Assembly: GCF_029589495.1 (NCBI RefSeq)
Contig: NZ_JAAIVF010000001.1
Span: 1,240,001 to 1,304,000, forward strand
Source of the DNA: Speluncibacter jeojiensis
GTDB lineage: Bacteria; Actinomycetota; Actinomycetes; Mycobacteriales; Mycobacteriaceae
Reading direction: 5' to 3'
DNA length: 64,000 nucleotides
In this document: positions 9,695-18,363 of the stretch, piece after piece
Numbering within the stretch: position 1 is the first letter of the stretch
How the letters are laid out: every line of letters starts with the position of its first letter
The notes under the pieces: generated by a model
What the model saw: the letters and a program-made list of their open reading frames with translations, nothing else
What the model was told of the DNA's origin: nothing
The model's database searches: none
Translations under genes and position numbers: made by a program

Positions 9695-10465
9695 CTACTC
9701 CTCCACACCCAGCGCGGCCAGCGCGTCCCTGGCCTCCTCGAGCTGGCGGCTGAGTTCGGCCACGCGGCGCTCGGCCTCCTCGCGGGCGGCACCGAGCAGC
9801 GAGTCGACCGCCTCCAGCGCGGCCGGTTCACCCAGCTCGCGCACCGCGCGCTCGACCGCGTCGGGGGTGACCGGCGCGGACTTGCCGGGGCGGCGTGCGC
9901 CGTGCGTCACGGCGACCGTCCACTCGTTGTCGGCGCTGCCGTAGATCGTCACGCTCACCGACGTCGGCGCCTTCTTGGACGTCCGCTTGCGGGCGGCGGG
10001 CGCGGTCTTCGGCGCAGGAGCCTGCGCGGGCGGCTGCGCCGCCTTCGCCTGGGGCTGCGACGCGACGACCGGCTCCTTGACCGACTCTGCGGGCGGCGTC
10101 GCGGGCGTGGCCTGCGGCTTCACCGGAACAGCTGCGGTCGGCCTGACCGCGACGGGCGCCTTGCCGGGCTCGTTCTGCGCGGGCTTGACAGCCGGACGAC
10201 GCTTCGGCGTGGCCGCGGCGGGACCAGTCTTGGTCATCCGCAGCTCGTCTGCCTCGAACGGCAGCTCGTCGTTGACGCCCTTCGGCCGCAGCATGACCGT
10301 GGTGCCGCTCACTGACACCACCCGTGCCGAACTCCCGGCCTCCAGGTTCAGGCTCGGCGTGGCCTCCCGGAAGTACACCGTCACGCGTCTGCCCTCGGCG
10401 ACCGCCTCGGTCAGCTCGACGAGATTCTCCGGTGTGAGCGAGTCCGTGCGACTGCGGGGAGGCAT
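9695..10465 (-). CDS. basic Ala/Pro/Lys-rich protein of unknown function (DUF6319-like?)
   Basis: 256 aa. Three parts are visible: an N-terminal globular region (about 1-75, LTPENLVELTEAVAEGRRVTVYFREATPSL...), a long low-complexity Ala/Pro/Lys linker (about 80-165) that looks disordered, and a C-terminal part with a short beta-like unit (VSVTIYGSADNEWTVAV) and a terminal coiled-coil stretch (REEAERRVAELSRQLEEARDAL). It resembles proteins I associate with DUF6319 in Gordonia/Rhodococcus, but I am not certain. The basic linker suggests nucleic-acid or polyanion contact; this is speculation. ATG at 10465 preceded by AAAGG. Confidence 0.6.
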   Translation of the reverse strand: MPPRSRTDSLTPENLVELTEAVAEGRRVTVYFREATPSLNLEAGSSARVVSVSGTTVMLRPKGVNDELPFEADELRMTKTGPAAATPKRRPAVKPAQNEPGKAPVAVRPTAAVPVKPQATPATPPAESVKEPVVASQPQAKAAQPPAQAPAPKTAPAARKRTSKKAPTSVSVTIYGSADNEWTVAVTHGARRPGKSAPVTPDAVERAVRELGEPAALEAVDSLLGAAREEAERRVAELSRQLEEARDALAALGVEE

Positions 10466-10639
10466 GGCCGACCTTTCTTGTGACGAGGGTGCGCGGCAGT
10501 GGGACGCTGCGGCTGCGCGTCCACTTTCGCACAAATGACCGACACGTCGACATCACACCCACGCCGACCGAGTCGTGGACGTCCGGCGACACGCGGTGGG
10601 ATCATGCAGACGACAGTCGACAACCGATCGGAGGGCACC

Positions 10640-11698
10640 GTGACGACCTCGCAGGCATCGTCCCCGCAGCCGGAACGCGACTCCCCCGATGTGCTGCTCG
10701 AGCGCATTCAGGCCGTGGTCGAGGACGACCTGCTGCGCGGTGCCCGCAAGTACGACCGCGAACAGACCGTGGCGCTCAGCGGTGTCCCGCTCGACCGTGC
10801 TCAGCGGCTGTGGACCGCAATGGGTTTCGCCGCAGCGGAGGATCCGCACGAGGTGATGTTCACGGACGACGACGTCGAGGCGCTGCGTCTGCTCGACTCG
10901 TTGATCACCTCCGGCATCGTCGAACCGGACCTGGAGGTCGCTGTCACTCGCGCACTCGGCCAGACGTTCTCGCGACTCGCCGACTGGCAGGTCACGCTGA
11001 TGGGCCGGCACGTGCTGCGCCGGCTGAGCATCAACGCCGACAATCTCGACCAGACCGACCACGACGAGGTGGTCGACGCCATCCGCGAGACCGCCGTCGA
11101 GATCGTCCCGGTCATCGAGGCACTGCAGTCGTACGTGTGGCGCCGGCACCTGGCCGCGGTCGCGGGCCGCTCACTGGTGTTGCCCGACGACAAACGCACG
11201 GGCCGAACACAGGTCGTCGGATTCGCCGACATGGTCGGCTACACCAGCCTCACGCGGCGCATCGACATCACCGAGTTGTCCACGCTGCTGGAGGATTTCG
11301 AGTCGACCGCGACCGCCGTGATCGCGCAGCGGCGCGGGTGGGTCATCAAGAACGTCGGCGACGAGGTGATGTTCGCGGTGGAGGACCCCTCCGACGCCGC
11401 CGCGATCGCGCTCGAATTGCAGTCGAGTGTGCACGCCGACGACGGACTGCCGGCGCTGCGGATCGGCATGGCGCTCGGCCCGGTGCTGGTCCGGTTCGGC
11501 GACGCGTACGGCTCCGTCGTCAACATCGCCGCCCGGCTCACCAGCGCAGCCAAACCCGGCACCATCCTGCTCGACGCGGAACTCGCCGACGTCCTCGGCG
11601 ACGCCCCCGACCTTCGCGTCAAGGCATTGCGCTCGATGCGGGTGCGCGGCTTCCACAAGCTCAAACCGTACGTGCTGCGCGGGCCGAAGCCGAGGTGA
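10640..11698 (+). CDS. class III adenylate cyclase (Rv2212-like)
   Basis: Makes cAMP from ATP. 352 aa: an N-terminal all-helical regulatory region (about 1-190, with the shared RGARKYDREQ and ALGQTFSRLADWQV) and a C-terminal class III cyclase domain (about 200-350). Metal-binding aspartates are in GFADMVGYTSLT and GDEVMF; the transition-state Asn/Arg pair is in SVVNIAARLT. The layout matches mycobacterial Rv2212, a soluble cyclase. GTG at 10640 is chosen because GGAGGG lies six bases before it; an ATG 36 bases upstream has no such site. Confidence 0.87.
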   Translation: MTTSQASSPQPERDSPDVLLERIQAVVEDDLLRGARKYDREQTVALSGVPLDRAQRLWTAMGFAAAEDPHEVMFTDDDVEALRLLDSLITSGIVEPDLEVAVTRALGQTFSRLADWQVTLMGRHVLRRLSINADNLDQTDHDEVVDAIRETAVEIVPVIEALQSYVWRRHLAAVAGRSLVLPDDKRTGRTQVVGFADMVGYTSLTRRIDITELSTLLEDFESTATAVIAQRRGWVIKNVGDEVMFAVEDPSDAAAIALELQSSVHADDGLPALRIGMALGPVLVRFGDAYGSVVNIAARLTSAAKPGTILLDAELADVLGDAPDLRVKALRSMRVRGFHKLKPYVLRGPKPR

Positions 11699-11731
11699 AC
11701 CCGCCCGACAACGTGGCCGGTGGCCGTCCGG

Positions 11732-12265
11732 TCAGCCGATGACGCGGATCGGGTCGGTGCCGCCCCAGACGCGCGCCTGCTCGACACCCGCGGCGATCAT
11801 GTCCCGCATGCCGGCCATCTGGATGTACTCGTAGATGACGCCGGGCTGATCCGGCGACTGCAGATAGGCGACCCGCGTGCCGATCCCCTCGCCCGCGAAC
11901 AGCACCTCCAGCCCGGTGGCCAGGGCCGCCGCGATGCTCGCATCGAGATCGTCTGTGCACCAGGCCACATGGTGCGGGCCGAGCAGCGGCGCCCCGGCGT
12001 CGTCCACATAGGGCGACGGCTCGCCGATCGTGGGCTGGATCAGCTCGATCTGCGTCTGGCCGGAGTACCCCAACGCCACGTCGATGACGACCTCGGTGTC
12101 CTCGCCTCGATACGGTCCCCGCAGCGTGACGTTGCGGATCACCGTCCACGGCCCGGTTCCGGTGCGCCGCACCCAGGACTCGACGCTCGCGTCGAGGTCG
12201 GCGACGACGTATCCGACCTGCACGATCGGACCACTGCCGGGACCCTGTTGCGGTGCTGCCGTCAA
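11732..12265 (-). CDS. VOC family protein coupled to fadE5
   Basis: 177 aa, one vicinal-oxygen-chelate domain resembling the methylmalonyl-CoA epimerase/glyoxalase group ([17 protein letters not shown] ... IELIQPT ... [15 protein letters not shown] ... GVIYEYIQM). It starts at a TTG whose bases overlap the fadE5 stop (TTGA) with GAGGAGG seven bases upstream, so translation is coupled to fadE5. A CoA-ester or lactone side reaction in the same pathway is plausible from the linkage but not shown by the sequence. Confidence 0.75.
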   Translation of the reverse strand: MTAAPQQGPGSGPIVQVGYVVADLDASVESWVRRTGTGPWTVIRNVTLRGPYRGEDTEVVIDVALGYSGQTQIELIQPTIGEPSPYVDDAGAPLLGPHHVAWCTDDLDASIAAALATGLEVLFAGEGIGTRVAYLQSPDQPGVIYEYIQMAGMRDMIAAGVEQARVWGGTDPIRVIG

Positions 12266-14097
12266 AACGCCTCCTCGTCGAGTTCCATCAGCTCGTTGTC
12301 GAGGTCGTCGAGGACCTCGCGGGTCGCATGCAACCCGGGCAGCACGTTACGCGCGAAGAACGATGCCGTCACCACCTTGCCCTCGTAGAACGCCTTGTCC
12401 TTGCCGGCGGCGCCGTCGTCGAGCTTGCGCAGCGCGATCTCCGCCTGCTGCACCAGCTTCCAGCCGATCAGCAGGTCACCGACGGCCATCAGGTACCGGA
12501 CCGAACCCAGTCCGACCTTGTACAGCTCGGTCGGATGCTCCTGGGCGCCCATCAGGTGCCCGGTCAGCGTGGCGGTCATCGCCTGCACGTCCTCGAGCGC
12601 CGTGCCCAGCCGGTCCCGCGCGACCTTGAGCCGGCCGTTGCCCTCCACCGATTGCACCGTCTTGGTGATCTCGGCGGACAGATGCGCCAGCGCGACGCCG
12701 CGATCGCGGATGATCTTGCGGAAGAAGAAGTCCTGCGCCTGGATGGCGGTGGTGCCCTCGTAGAGCGAGTCGATCTTCGCGTCGCGGATGTACTGCTCGA
12801 TCGGGTAGTCCTGCAGGAAGCCGGATCCGCCGAAGCACTGCAGCGACTCGGTCAGCTTCGCGTACGCCTGCTCGGAGCCCACGCCCTTGACGATCGGCAG
12901 CAGCAGATCGTTGACGCGGAACGCCATCTCCTTGTCGGCGCCGGAGACCTGCTGCGCGACGACGTCGTCCTGGTGCGCGGCGGTGTACAGGTAGATCGCG
13001 CGCAGGCCCTCGGCGTACGCCTTCTGGGTCATCAGCGACCGGCGAACGTCCGGGTGGTGGGTGATCGTCACGCGCGGGGCGGACTTGTCGGTCATCTGCG
13101 TCAAATCGGAGCCCTGCACGCGGGTCTTGGCGTACTCGAGCGCGTTCAGGTAGCCGGTCGACAGCGTCGAGATGGCCTTGGTGCCCACCATCATCCGGGC
13201 GTGCTCGATGACGTCGAACATCTGCGCGATGCCGTTGTGGACCTCGCCGACCAGGTAGCCGACCGCGGGGGTGCCATGCCCACCGAACGTCAACTCGCAG
13301 GTGGCGGAGGCCTTCAACCCCATCTTGTGCTCGAGTCCGGTGACGAACACCCCGTTGCGTTCGCCGGGTTCCCCGGTTTCCGGGTCGAAGTGGAACTTGG
13401 GCACCAGGAACAGGCTCAGCCCCTTGGTGCCCGGGCGCGCACCCTCGGGGCGGGCCAGCACCTGATGAAAGATGTTCTCGAACAGGTCATCCGAATCCGC
13501 CGCAGTGATGAACCGCTTGACGCCCTCGATGTGCCAGGTGCCGTCGGACTGCTCGATCGCCTTGGTACGGCCCGCGCCCACGTCCGAACCCGCGTCGGGC
13601 TCGGTGAGCACCATCGTCGCACCCCAGTTGCGGTCGATCGCCAGCGTCGCCCAATGCCGTTGCCGCTCGGTGCCGATCGCGTGGAGGATGTCGGCGAACT
13701 TCGGTCCGGTCAGGTACATGTACGCGGCGGGCTGCGCGCCGAGTGCGAACTCGTTGATCGCCCACGCGAGCATTCGCGGCGCAGGCACCCCGCCGACCTC
13801 CTCGGCCAGACCCATCCGGAACCACTCGGCCTGCCTCCACGCGCGGAAGGACACCTTGAACGAGTCCGGCAGGGACACCGCGTGACCGTCCGCGTCGAAC
13901 CTCGGAGGGGTGCGGTCGGCGTCGGCGAACGACTCGGCGAGCGGACCCTCCGCCAGCCGCGCCGCCTCCGCGAGCATCGCCCGTGCGGTGTCCACGTCGA
14001 GATCGCCGAAGACCCCCGTGCCCAGTACGTCGCCGAGCCCGAGCACCTCGAACAGGTTGAACTCCAGGTCCCGGACATTACTGCGGTAGTGCCCCAT
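12262..14097 (-). CDS. fadE5: acyl-CoA dehydrogenase FadE5
   Basis: FAD-dependent acyl-CoA dehydrogenase of fatty acid beta-oxidation. 611 aa, the same length as mycobacterial FadE5, and strikingly similar along its length ([106 protein letters not shown]-terminal MELDEEAF). FadE5 enzymes accept a wide range of chain lengths. ATG at 14097 with GGGAGG upstream. Divergent from a second acyl-CoA dehydrogenase, with three palindromes between them. Confidence 0.94.
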   Translation of the reverse strand: MGHYRSNVRDLEFNLFEVLGLGDVLGTGVFGDLDVDTARAMLAEAARLAEGPLAESFADADRTPPRFDADGHAVSLPDSFKVSFRAWRQAEWFRMGLAEEVGGVPAPRMLAWAINEFALGAQPAAYMYLTGPKFADILHAIGTERQRHWATLAIDRNWGATMVLTEPDAGSDVGAGRTKAIEQSDGTWHIEGVKRFITAADSDDLFENIFHQVLARPEGARPGTKGLSLFLVPKFHFDPETGEPGERNGVFVTGLEHKMGLKASATCELTFGGHGTPAVGYLVGEVHNGIAQMFDVIEHARMMVGTKAISTLSTGYLNALEYAKTRVQGSDLTQMTDKSAPRVTITHHPDVRRSLMTQKAYAEGLRAIYLYTAAHQDDVVAQQVSGADKEMAFRVNDLLLPIVKGVGSEQAYAKLTESLQCFGGSGFLQDYPIEQYIRDAKIDSLYEGTTAIQAQDFFFRKIIRDRGVALAHLSAEITKTVQSVEGNGRLKVARDRLGTALEDVQAMTATLTGHLMGAQEHPTELYKVGLGSVRYLMAVGDLLIGWKLVQQAEIALRKLDDGAAGKDKAFYEGKVVTASFFARNVLPGLHATREVLDDLDNELMELDEEAF

Positions 14098-14124
14098 CGT
14101 GGTCCTCCCTAGACCGGCGTCAAG

Positions 14125-14189
14125 CTACGCATGCGTAGGTGATGCAGCTCAACACAGTGTTACATAAATAGTGTCTGACCTGCGGTCAG
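14125..14189. promoter_or_regulatory. three palindromes in the fadE5 / acyl-CoA dehydrogenase intergenic region
   Basis: CTACGCATGCGTAG (14125-14138) is a perfect 14-bp palindrome, AACACAGTGTT (14151-14161) an 11-bp one, and CTGACCTGCGGTCAG (14175-14189) two 6-bp arms with a 3-base spacer. A -10-like TAGTGT for the rightward gene lies at 14168-14173. The sites are good candidates for TetR-type fatty-acid regulators, perhaps the tandem TetR protein encoded just downstream. Confidence 0.5.
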
Positions 14190-14250
14190 TTCGGCGTAAG
14201 TTACTCATGACTAGAGTGATGGGCAAGCCGAACCGCCGAGGAGAGTGGAC

Positions 14251-15999
14251 GTGTACCCGAATTCGCTGCTGATCAACCCCGACACCTACGCGCCCGAGCA
14301 CTTCGATCCGGAGACCGTCCGGTTGCTGCGCGCGACGATCGACTGGTTCGAGTCCCGAGGCAAGGCGCGCCTGGCCTCGGACTACCACCAGCGCGTCTTC
14401 CACCAGGAGTTCCTCGACTTCGCCGCGCGCGAGAAACTGTTCGCGACCTTCCTGACCCCGACCGCGGAGGCCGGCGGCGCGCCCGACAAGCGGTGGGACA
14501 CCAGTCGGATCTCCGCGCTGTCCGAGATCCTCGGCTTCTACGGCCTGACCTACTGGTACCCGTGGCAGGTGACGATCCTCGGGCTGGGCCCGGTGTGGCA
14601 GAGCGCCAATCAGTCCGCCCGCGCCCGCGCAGCCCAGGCCCTCGACGCCGGCGGCGTCGGCGCGTTCGGACTGTCCGAGCGCGAACACGGGGCCGACATC
14701 TACTCGACCGACATGGTCCTCTCACCCGACGGTGACGGCGGCTACACCGCCTCGGGATCGAAGTACTACATCGGAAACGGCAACTGCGCCAACACCGTTT
14801 CGGTGTTCGGCAAGATCGTCGCCGAGGGTGGGCCGGACCGCTACGTGTTCTTCTACGCCGACGCGGACCACCCGGCGTTCCACCTGGTCAAGAACGTCGT
14901 TGCCTCGCAGATGTTCGTCGCCGAGTTCACGCTCGACGCCTACCCGGTGCGCGAGGAGGACATCCTGCACACCGGCGACGACGCGTTCAGCGCGGCGCTG
15001 AACACAGTCAACGTGGGCAAGTTCAACCTGTGCTTCTGCGGCATCGGCATGTGCACCCACGCCTTCTACGAGGCGATCACGCACGCGCACAACAGGATCC
15101 TGTACGGCCACCCGGTCACCGACTTCCCGCACGTGCGTCGCACCTTCGTCGACGCCTACGTGCGGATGATCGGCATGAAGCTGTTCTCGGACCGTGCCAT
15201 CGACTACTTCCGCTCGGCGCACCTGGGCGACCGGCGCTACCTGCTGTTCAACCCGATCACCAAGATGAAGGTCACCACCGAGGCCGAGAACGTGCTCGCG
15301 CTGCTGGCGGATGTTGTGGCCGCCAAGAGCTTCGAGGCGGACACGTACCTGACCATCGCCCGCTCGGACGTGCCCGGGCTGCCGAAGCTCGAGGGCACCG
15401 TCGCGGTGAACCTGGCGCTGATCCTGAAGTTCCTGCCCGCGTACTTCTTCGGCCCGGCCGAGCACGAACCCGCACCGACCCGCAACGACGCCGCCGACGA
15501 CGAGTTCCTGTTCGCGCAGGGCCCGGCGCGGGGACTCGGCAAGGTCCGCTTCCACCGCTGGCGCACCGCCTACGAGGCCAAGGCGCACCTGCCGAACGTC
15601 GCCCTCTTCCTCGAGCAGGCCGACGCCTTCGCCGACCTGATCCGCGAGGTCGGTCCCGACGCCGACCAACAGCAGGACCTCGACTTCATGCTGGCGCTCG
15701 GCGAGCTGTTCACGCTGATCGTCTACGGGCAGCTGATCTGCGAGCAGGCCGCGATCGTCGGGGTGTCCGACACCGAAGCTCCGGTCGTCTCCGACGACGT
15801 CCTCGACCAGTTCTTCGACGTGCTCGTGCGCGACTTCTCGCGCCGGGCGGTCGAACTGCACGGCAAGACCGGGGCGAGCGCGGAGCAGCAGGCGCACGCA
15901 CTTGCCCTGGTGCGTCGGCAGGCCGCCGCGGGTGAGGGGTTCGACCGCGTGTGGGACGAGGTGGTGGGCCACTCCGGCCGCTACGAGATGCGCGGCTGA
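14251..15999 (+). CDS. acyl-CoA dehydrogenase family protein
   Basis: 582 aa flavoprotein of the acyl-CoA dehydrogenase superfamily. Recognisable pieces are AFGLSEREHGADIYSTDM (in the place of the usual TEP..GSD motif), the following SKYYIGNGNCANTVSVFGK, and the helical C-terminal half. The usual motifs are altered, so the substrate cannot be assigned. GTG at 14251 is selected because GAGGAG ends seven bases before it; GTG at 14245 would leave only one base of spacing. Divergent from fadE5, and its 3' end overlaps the tandem TetR gene tail to tail by 19 bases. Confidence 0.8.
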   Translation: MYPNSLLINPDTYAPEHFDPETVRLLRATIDWFESRGKARLASDYHQRVFHQEFLDFAAREKLFATFLTPTAEAGGAPDKRWDTSRISALSEILGFYGLTYWYPWQVTILGLGPVWQSANQSARARAAQALDAGGVGAFGLSEREHGADIYSTDMVLSPDGDGGYTASGSKYYIGNGNCANTVSVFGKIVAEGGPDRYVFFYADADHPAFHLVKNVVASQMFVAEFTLDAYPVREEDILHTGDDAFSAALNTVNVGKFNLCFCGIGMCTHAFYEAITHAHNRILYGHPVTDFPHVRRTFVDAYVRMIGMKLFSDRAIDYFRSAHLGDRRYLLFNPITKMKVTTEAENVLALLADVVAAKSFEADTYLTIARSDVPGLPKLEGTVAVNLALILKFLPAYFFGPAEHEPAPTRNDAADDEFLFAQGPARGLGKVRFHRWRTAYEAKAHLPNVALFLEQADAFADLIREVGPDADQQQDLDFMLALGELFTLIVYGQLICEQAAIVGVSDTEAPVVSDDVLDQFFDVLVRDFSRRAVELHGKTGASAEQQAHALALVRRQAAAGEGFDRVWDEVVGHSGRYEMRG

Positions 16000-17348
16000 C
16001 CGGACCCCTCTGAGCCGGACTCGTCGCCGCGGCCGAGCAGCAGCGCGGTTCCCGCGGCGACGAGTTCGTCGGCCAGGTGCGGTCGGGCACGCAGGCGGCC
16101 GTTGCGCACGGCGTCACCCACGACGGCGGTCGCGGCCTGCACCGCGACCCGGGCCTGGTCGACCGTCAACTCGGGCCGCACCACCTGCAGCAGCCTGGCC
16201 CAGGTGACGACGCCCTCACGGTGTGCGCGGCGGCAGCGTCGGGCCTCGTCGACCGGCAGGTGCACGACCTCGGTGACCGTGGTGCCGATGAGGTCCGGGT
16301 GTTCGATCGCGAACTCCGCGTAGGAGCGCAACAGCAGCACCAGCGACTCGTGGGAGGTGCCGCCGCCGCGCATCGCCCGCGCGGTGTACAGCCGGATCCA
16401 CTGCTCGTTGCGGTCGACGATCTCCGCGAGCAACTCCGCCTTGCTGCCGAAATGGTGGTAGACGCTCGGCCCGGAGATCCCGGCCGCCGCGCCGATGTCC
16501 TCGATGCCGACCGCCGCGTACCCGCGCTCGTCGAACAGCCGGGTGGCCGCCGCGATCAGCCGTTCTCGCCGCAGCACACGGTCGACCGACCCGTCCCGAA
16601 CGGCGGGCGACGCCCCGGCCTCGCCCACTCCATCCCCGTCCGAAGCCGATGGCGTCGCAGGGGCCGCGGGCAGATCGGCGTGGATCACCGCGGTGGTCAG
16701 CTCACGCAGCTGTGCTGCGAACACCGCGCGCGGCAACTGCACGTTGTGCTGGGTCGGGCTGACCGCCGCCGACAGCGCGAACCACGCGAGCATCTCGCCG
16801 CGGCCGGCATCGAGTTCCGGGCGCAGCGCCGTCACCGCACGCAGCACCCAGCGGTGCACCCGCGCCACCCGCACCAGTACCGCCCGGCGGTCCTCCTCCG
16901 AGAGCGCCTTCACCTCGCGTTGCCACAGCGCGGTCAGCCGCCGATGGGTCAGGGACTGGTCGACGAGTCCGGCGATGATCGACTCGGCCAGGACGGGGTC
17001 CGGCGCGGGACCCGGTTGCCCGGGCCCCGACTCACCGTCCGGCTGCTCGGGGTGGCCTACCGCCTGCTGCACGCCCGCGAGGGTGCGGTCCAGGCCGTCG
17101 ATCAGCGTGCGGCCCAACAGATCCTGCTTGTTACGGAAGTGCCGGTACAGCGCGGTCGAGCTGATCCCGACCTCGGCGGCAATGTCGGCCATCGAGGTCC
17201 GGTGATAGCCCTCGCGGGCGAACCGTTCGCCGGCCACGGCCAGGATCGTCGCCTTGCGGTTCGCCGGACGGGTACGTCGCGGCGCCGCCGCGGTCACCGG
17301 AGAGCTCCGGCGACGGGTGGCGGTGCGGTCGCGTGACTCGGTACCCAT
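15981..17348 (-). CDS. tandem (double) TetR family transcriptional regulator
   Basis: 455 aa, about twice the usual TetR length, because two complete TetR units are fused. First helix-turn-helix: FAREGYHRTSMADIAAEVGISSTALYRHF; second: FDERGYAAVGIEDIGAAAG followed by ISGPSVYHHFGSKAELL near the middle. Each is followed by its own helical ligand-binding part. Such a protein could act as an intramolecular dimer with two different ligand pockets. ATG at 17348 chosen; the upstream extension is low-complexity. The position after the two acyl-CoA dehydrogenase genes suggests lipid sensing (inference). Confidence 0.85.
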   Translation of the reverse strand: MGTESRDRTATRRRSSPVTAAAPRRTRPANRKATILAVAGERFAREGYHRTSMADIAAEVGISSTALYRHFRNKQDLLGRTLIDGLDRTLAGVQQAVGHPEQPDGESGPGQPGPAPDPVLAESIIAGLVDQSLTHRRLTALWQREVKALSEEDRRAVLVRVARVHRWVLRAVTALRPELDAGRGEMLAWFALSAAVSPTQHNVQLPRAVFAAQLRELTTAVIHADLPAAPATPSASDGDGVGEAGASPAVRDGSVDRVLRRERLIAAATRLFDERGYAAVGIEDIGAAAGISGPSVYHHFGSKAELLAEIVDRNEQWIRLYTARAMRGGGTSHESLVLLLRSYAEFAIEHPDLIGTTVTEVVHLPVDEARRCRRAHREGVVTWARLLQVVRPELTVDQARVAVQAATAVVGDAVRNGRLRARPHLADELVAAGTALLLGRGDESGSEGSGQPRIS

Positions 17349-17428
17349 CGCGCCAAGTGTCCACCACCAGGGCCCCCGCGGAGAACCTGCCCCGCCGCCA
17401 CGACCACGGGTAATGGTCGAATGATCGG

Positions 17429-17854
17429 GTGGAACTGGGAATCGACACCAAGATCGTGCTGCTGTCCGCCGGACTGATCTTCCTGTGGGCACTGAGCCTG
17501 GGGGTGTGGAAGTACCGCCAGATGGCGACGTCGGCGAACTCGCTCGCGCACCCCTACGTCGACATCGCCCATCGCGCGGCGCTGATGTATTCGTTCGCGA
17601 CGATGCTGCTGGCGGCGCTGGTCCAGTTCAGCGACTGGCCGACCGCGGTGAACCTGACGGCCGCGCTGGTCGTGGTGTTCTTCTTCGTCGCCGCGATCGG
17701 CAGCTATGTGGCGCACGGGCTGATGCGGGACACCGACAACCAGTTCACCCATCCGGTGGCCGGCACGCACGCGTTCATGTTCGCGCTCATCGTCGGCGAG
17801 ATCGGCGGCACCGCCTTGATCCTCGCGGGGTTCGTGCGCGGCCAGTTCTTCTGA
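17429..17854 (+). CDS. four-helix integral membrane protein, unknown function
   Basis: 141 aa with four predicted membrane helices (about 8-26, 50-67, 72-93, 112-134). Soluble loops contain a conserved-looking HPYVDIAHRAALMYSFAT and GLMRDTDNQFTHP. I do not recognise the family with certainty. GTG at 17429 starts the frame. Divergent from the tandem TetR gene, 80 bases apart, and convergent with the MarR gene. Confidence 0.7.
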   Translation: MELGIDTKIVLLSAGLIFLWALSLGVWKYRQMATSANSLAHPYVDIAHRAALMYSFATMLLAALVQFSDWPTAVNLTAALVVVFFFVAAIGSYVAHGLMRDTDNQFTHPVAGTHAFMFALIVGEIGGTALILAGFVRGQFF

Positions 17855-17865
17855 GTCGGTGCCGG

Positions 17866-18363
17866 TCAGCGCTTGCCGGTGTGCCCGTCGTCCGCCGGGT
17901 GGTCGGCCAGCGAGTCGATGGCCTGGATCAGCTCGCGCAGTGCGGGCAGCGCGGCGCCGATCAGGTGCTGCCAGCCCGGGTGCAGGTCGGCCAGCGCGGC
18001 ACGCAGGATCGTGGCGTTCGTCGAGTTCCACCGCTGGACCGCCGCGGCGCCGTCCTCGGTCACCGACAACACGACCGTGCGGCGGTCGGCCGTGCCGCCG
18101 ACCCGGCTGATCATCCCGCGGGTGCGCAGGCCGTTGACCAAGGTGGTGACCGAACTCGGCGCGAGCCGCAGCCGCTTGGCCAGCTCGCTCGGCCGCGAAC
18201 CGGGGTTCTCCGACAGGCAGGACAGCAGCTCGAGCTGGGCGACGGACAGCGTGTTGTCCGGGTCGCCCGCGCGTGCCGCGCGCCGCATGGCGCGCCGCAG
18301 TCGTGCGATCACATCGGCAAGCGAGACCTCACCCGAACCCTGCTCCATCACCGCTCCGATCAT
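17866..18363 (-). CDS. MarR family transcriptional regulator
   Basis: 165 aa winged-helix regulator (VAQLELLSCLSENPGSRPSELAKRLRLAPSSVTTLVNGLRTRGMISR, wing VGGTADRRTVVLSVTEDG). The ATG at 18363 overlaps the stop of the upstream MFS gene (ATGA), so pump and repressor are co-translated. It probably represses its own operon at the CTTCTG-TAT-CAGAAG palindrome before the MFS gene and is released by a substrate of the pump. Confidence 0.88.
   Translation of the reverse strand: MIGAVMEQGSGEVSLADVIARLRRAMRRAARAGDPDNTLSVAQLELLSCLSENPGSRPSELAKRLRLAPSSVTTLVNGLRTRGMISRVGGTADRRTVVLSVTEDGAAAVQRWNSTNATILRAALADLHPGWQHLIGAALPALRELIQAIDSLADHPADDGHTGKR

Noticed and set aside
12253-14112. 619-codon rightward frame opposite fadE5
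   Set aside because: Shadow frame; composition is Arg/Val/Leu/His-rich without domains, and FadE5 on the other strand is unmistakable.
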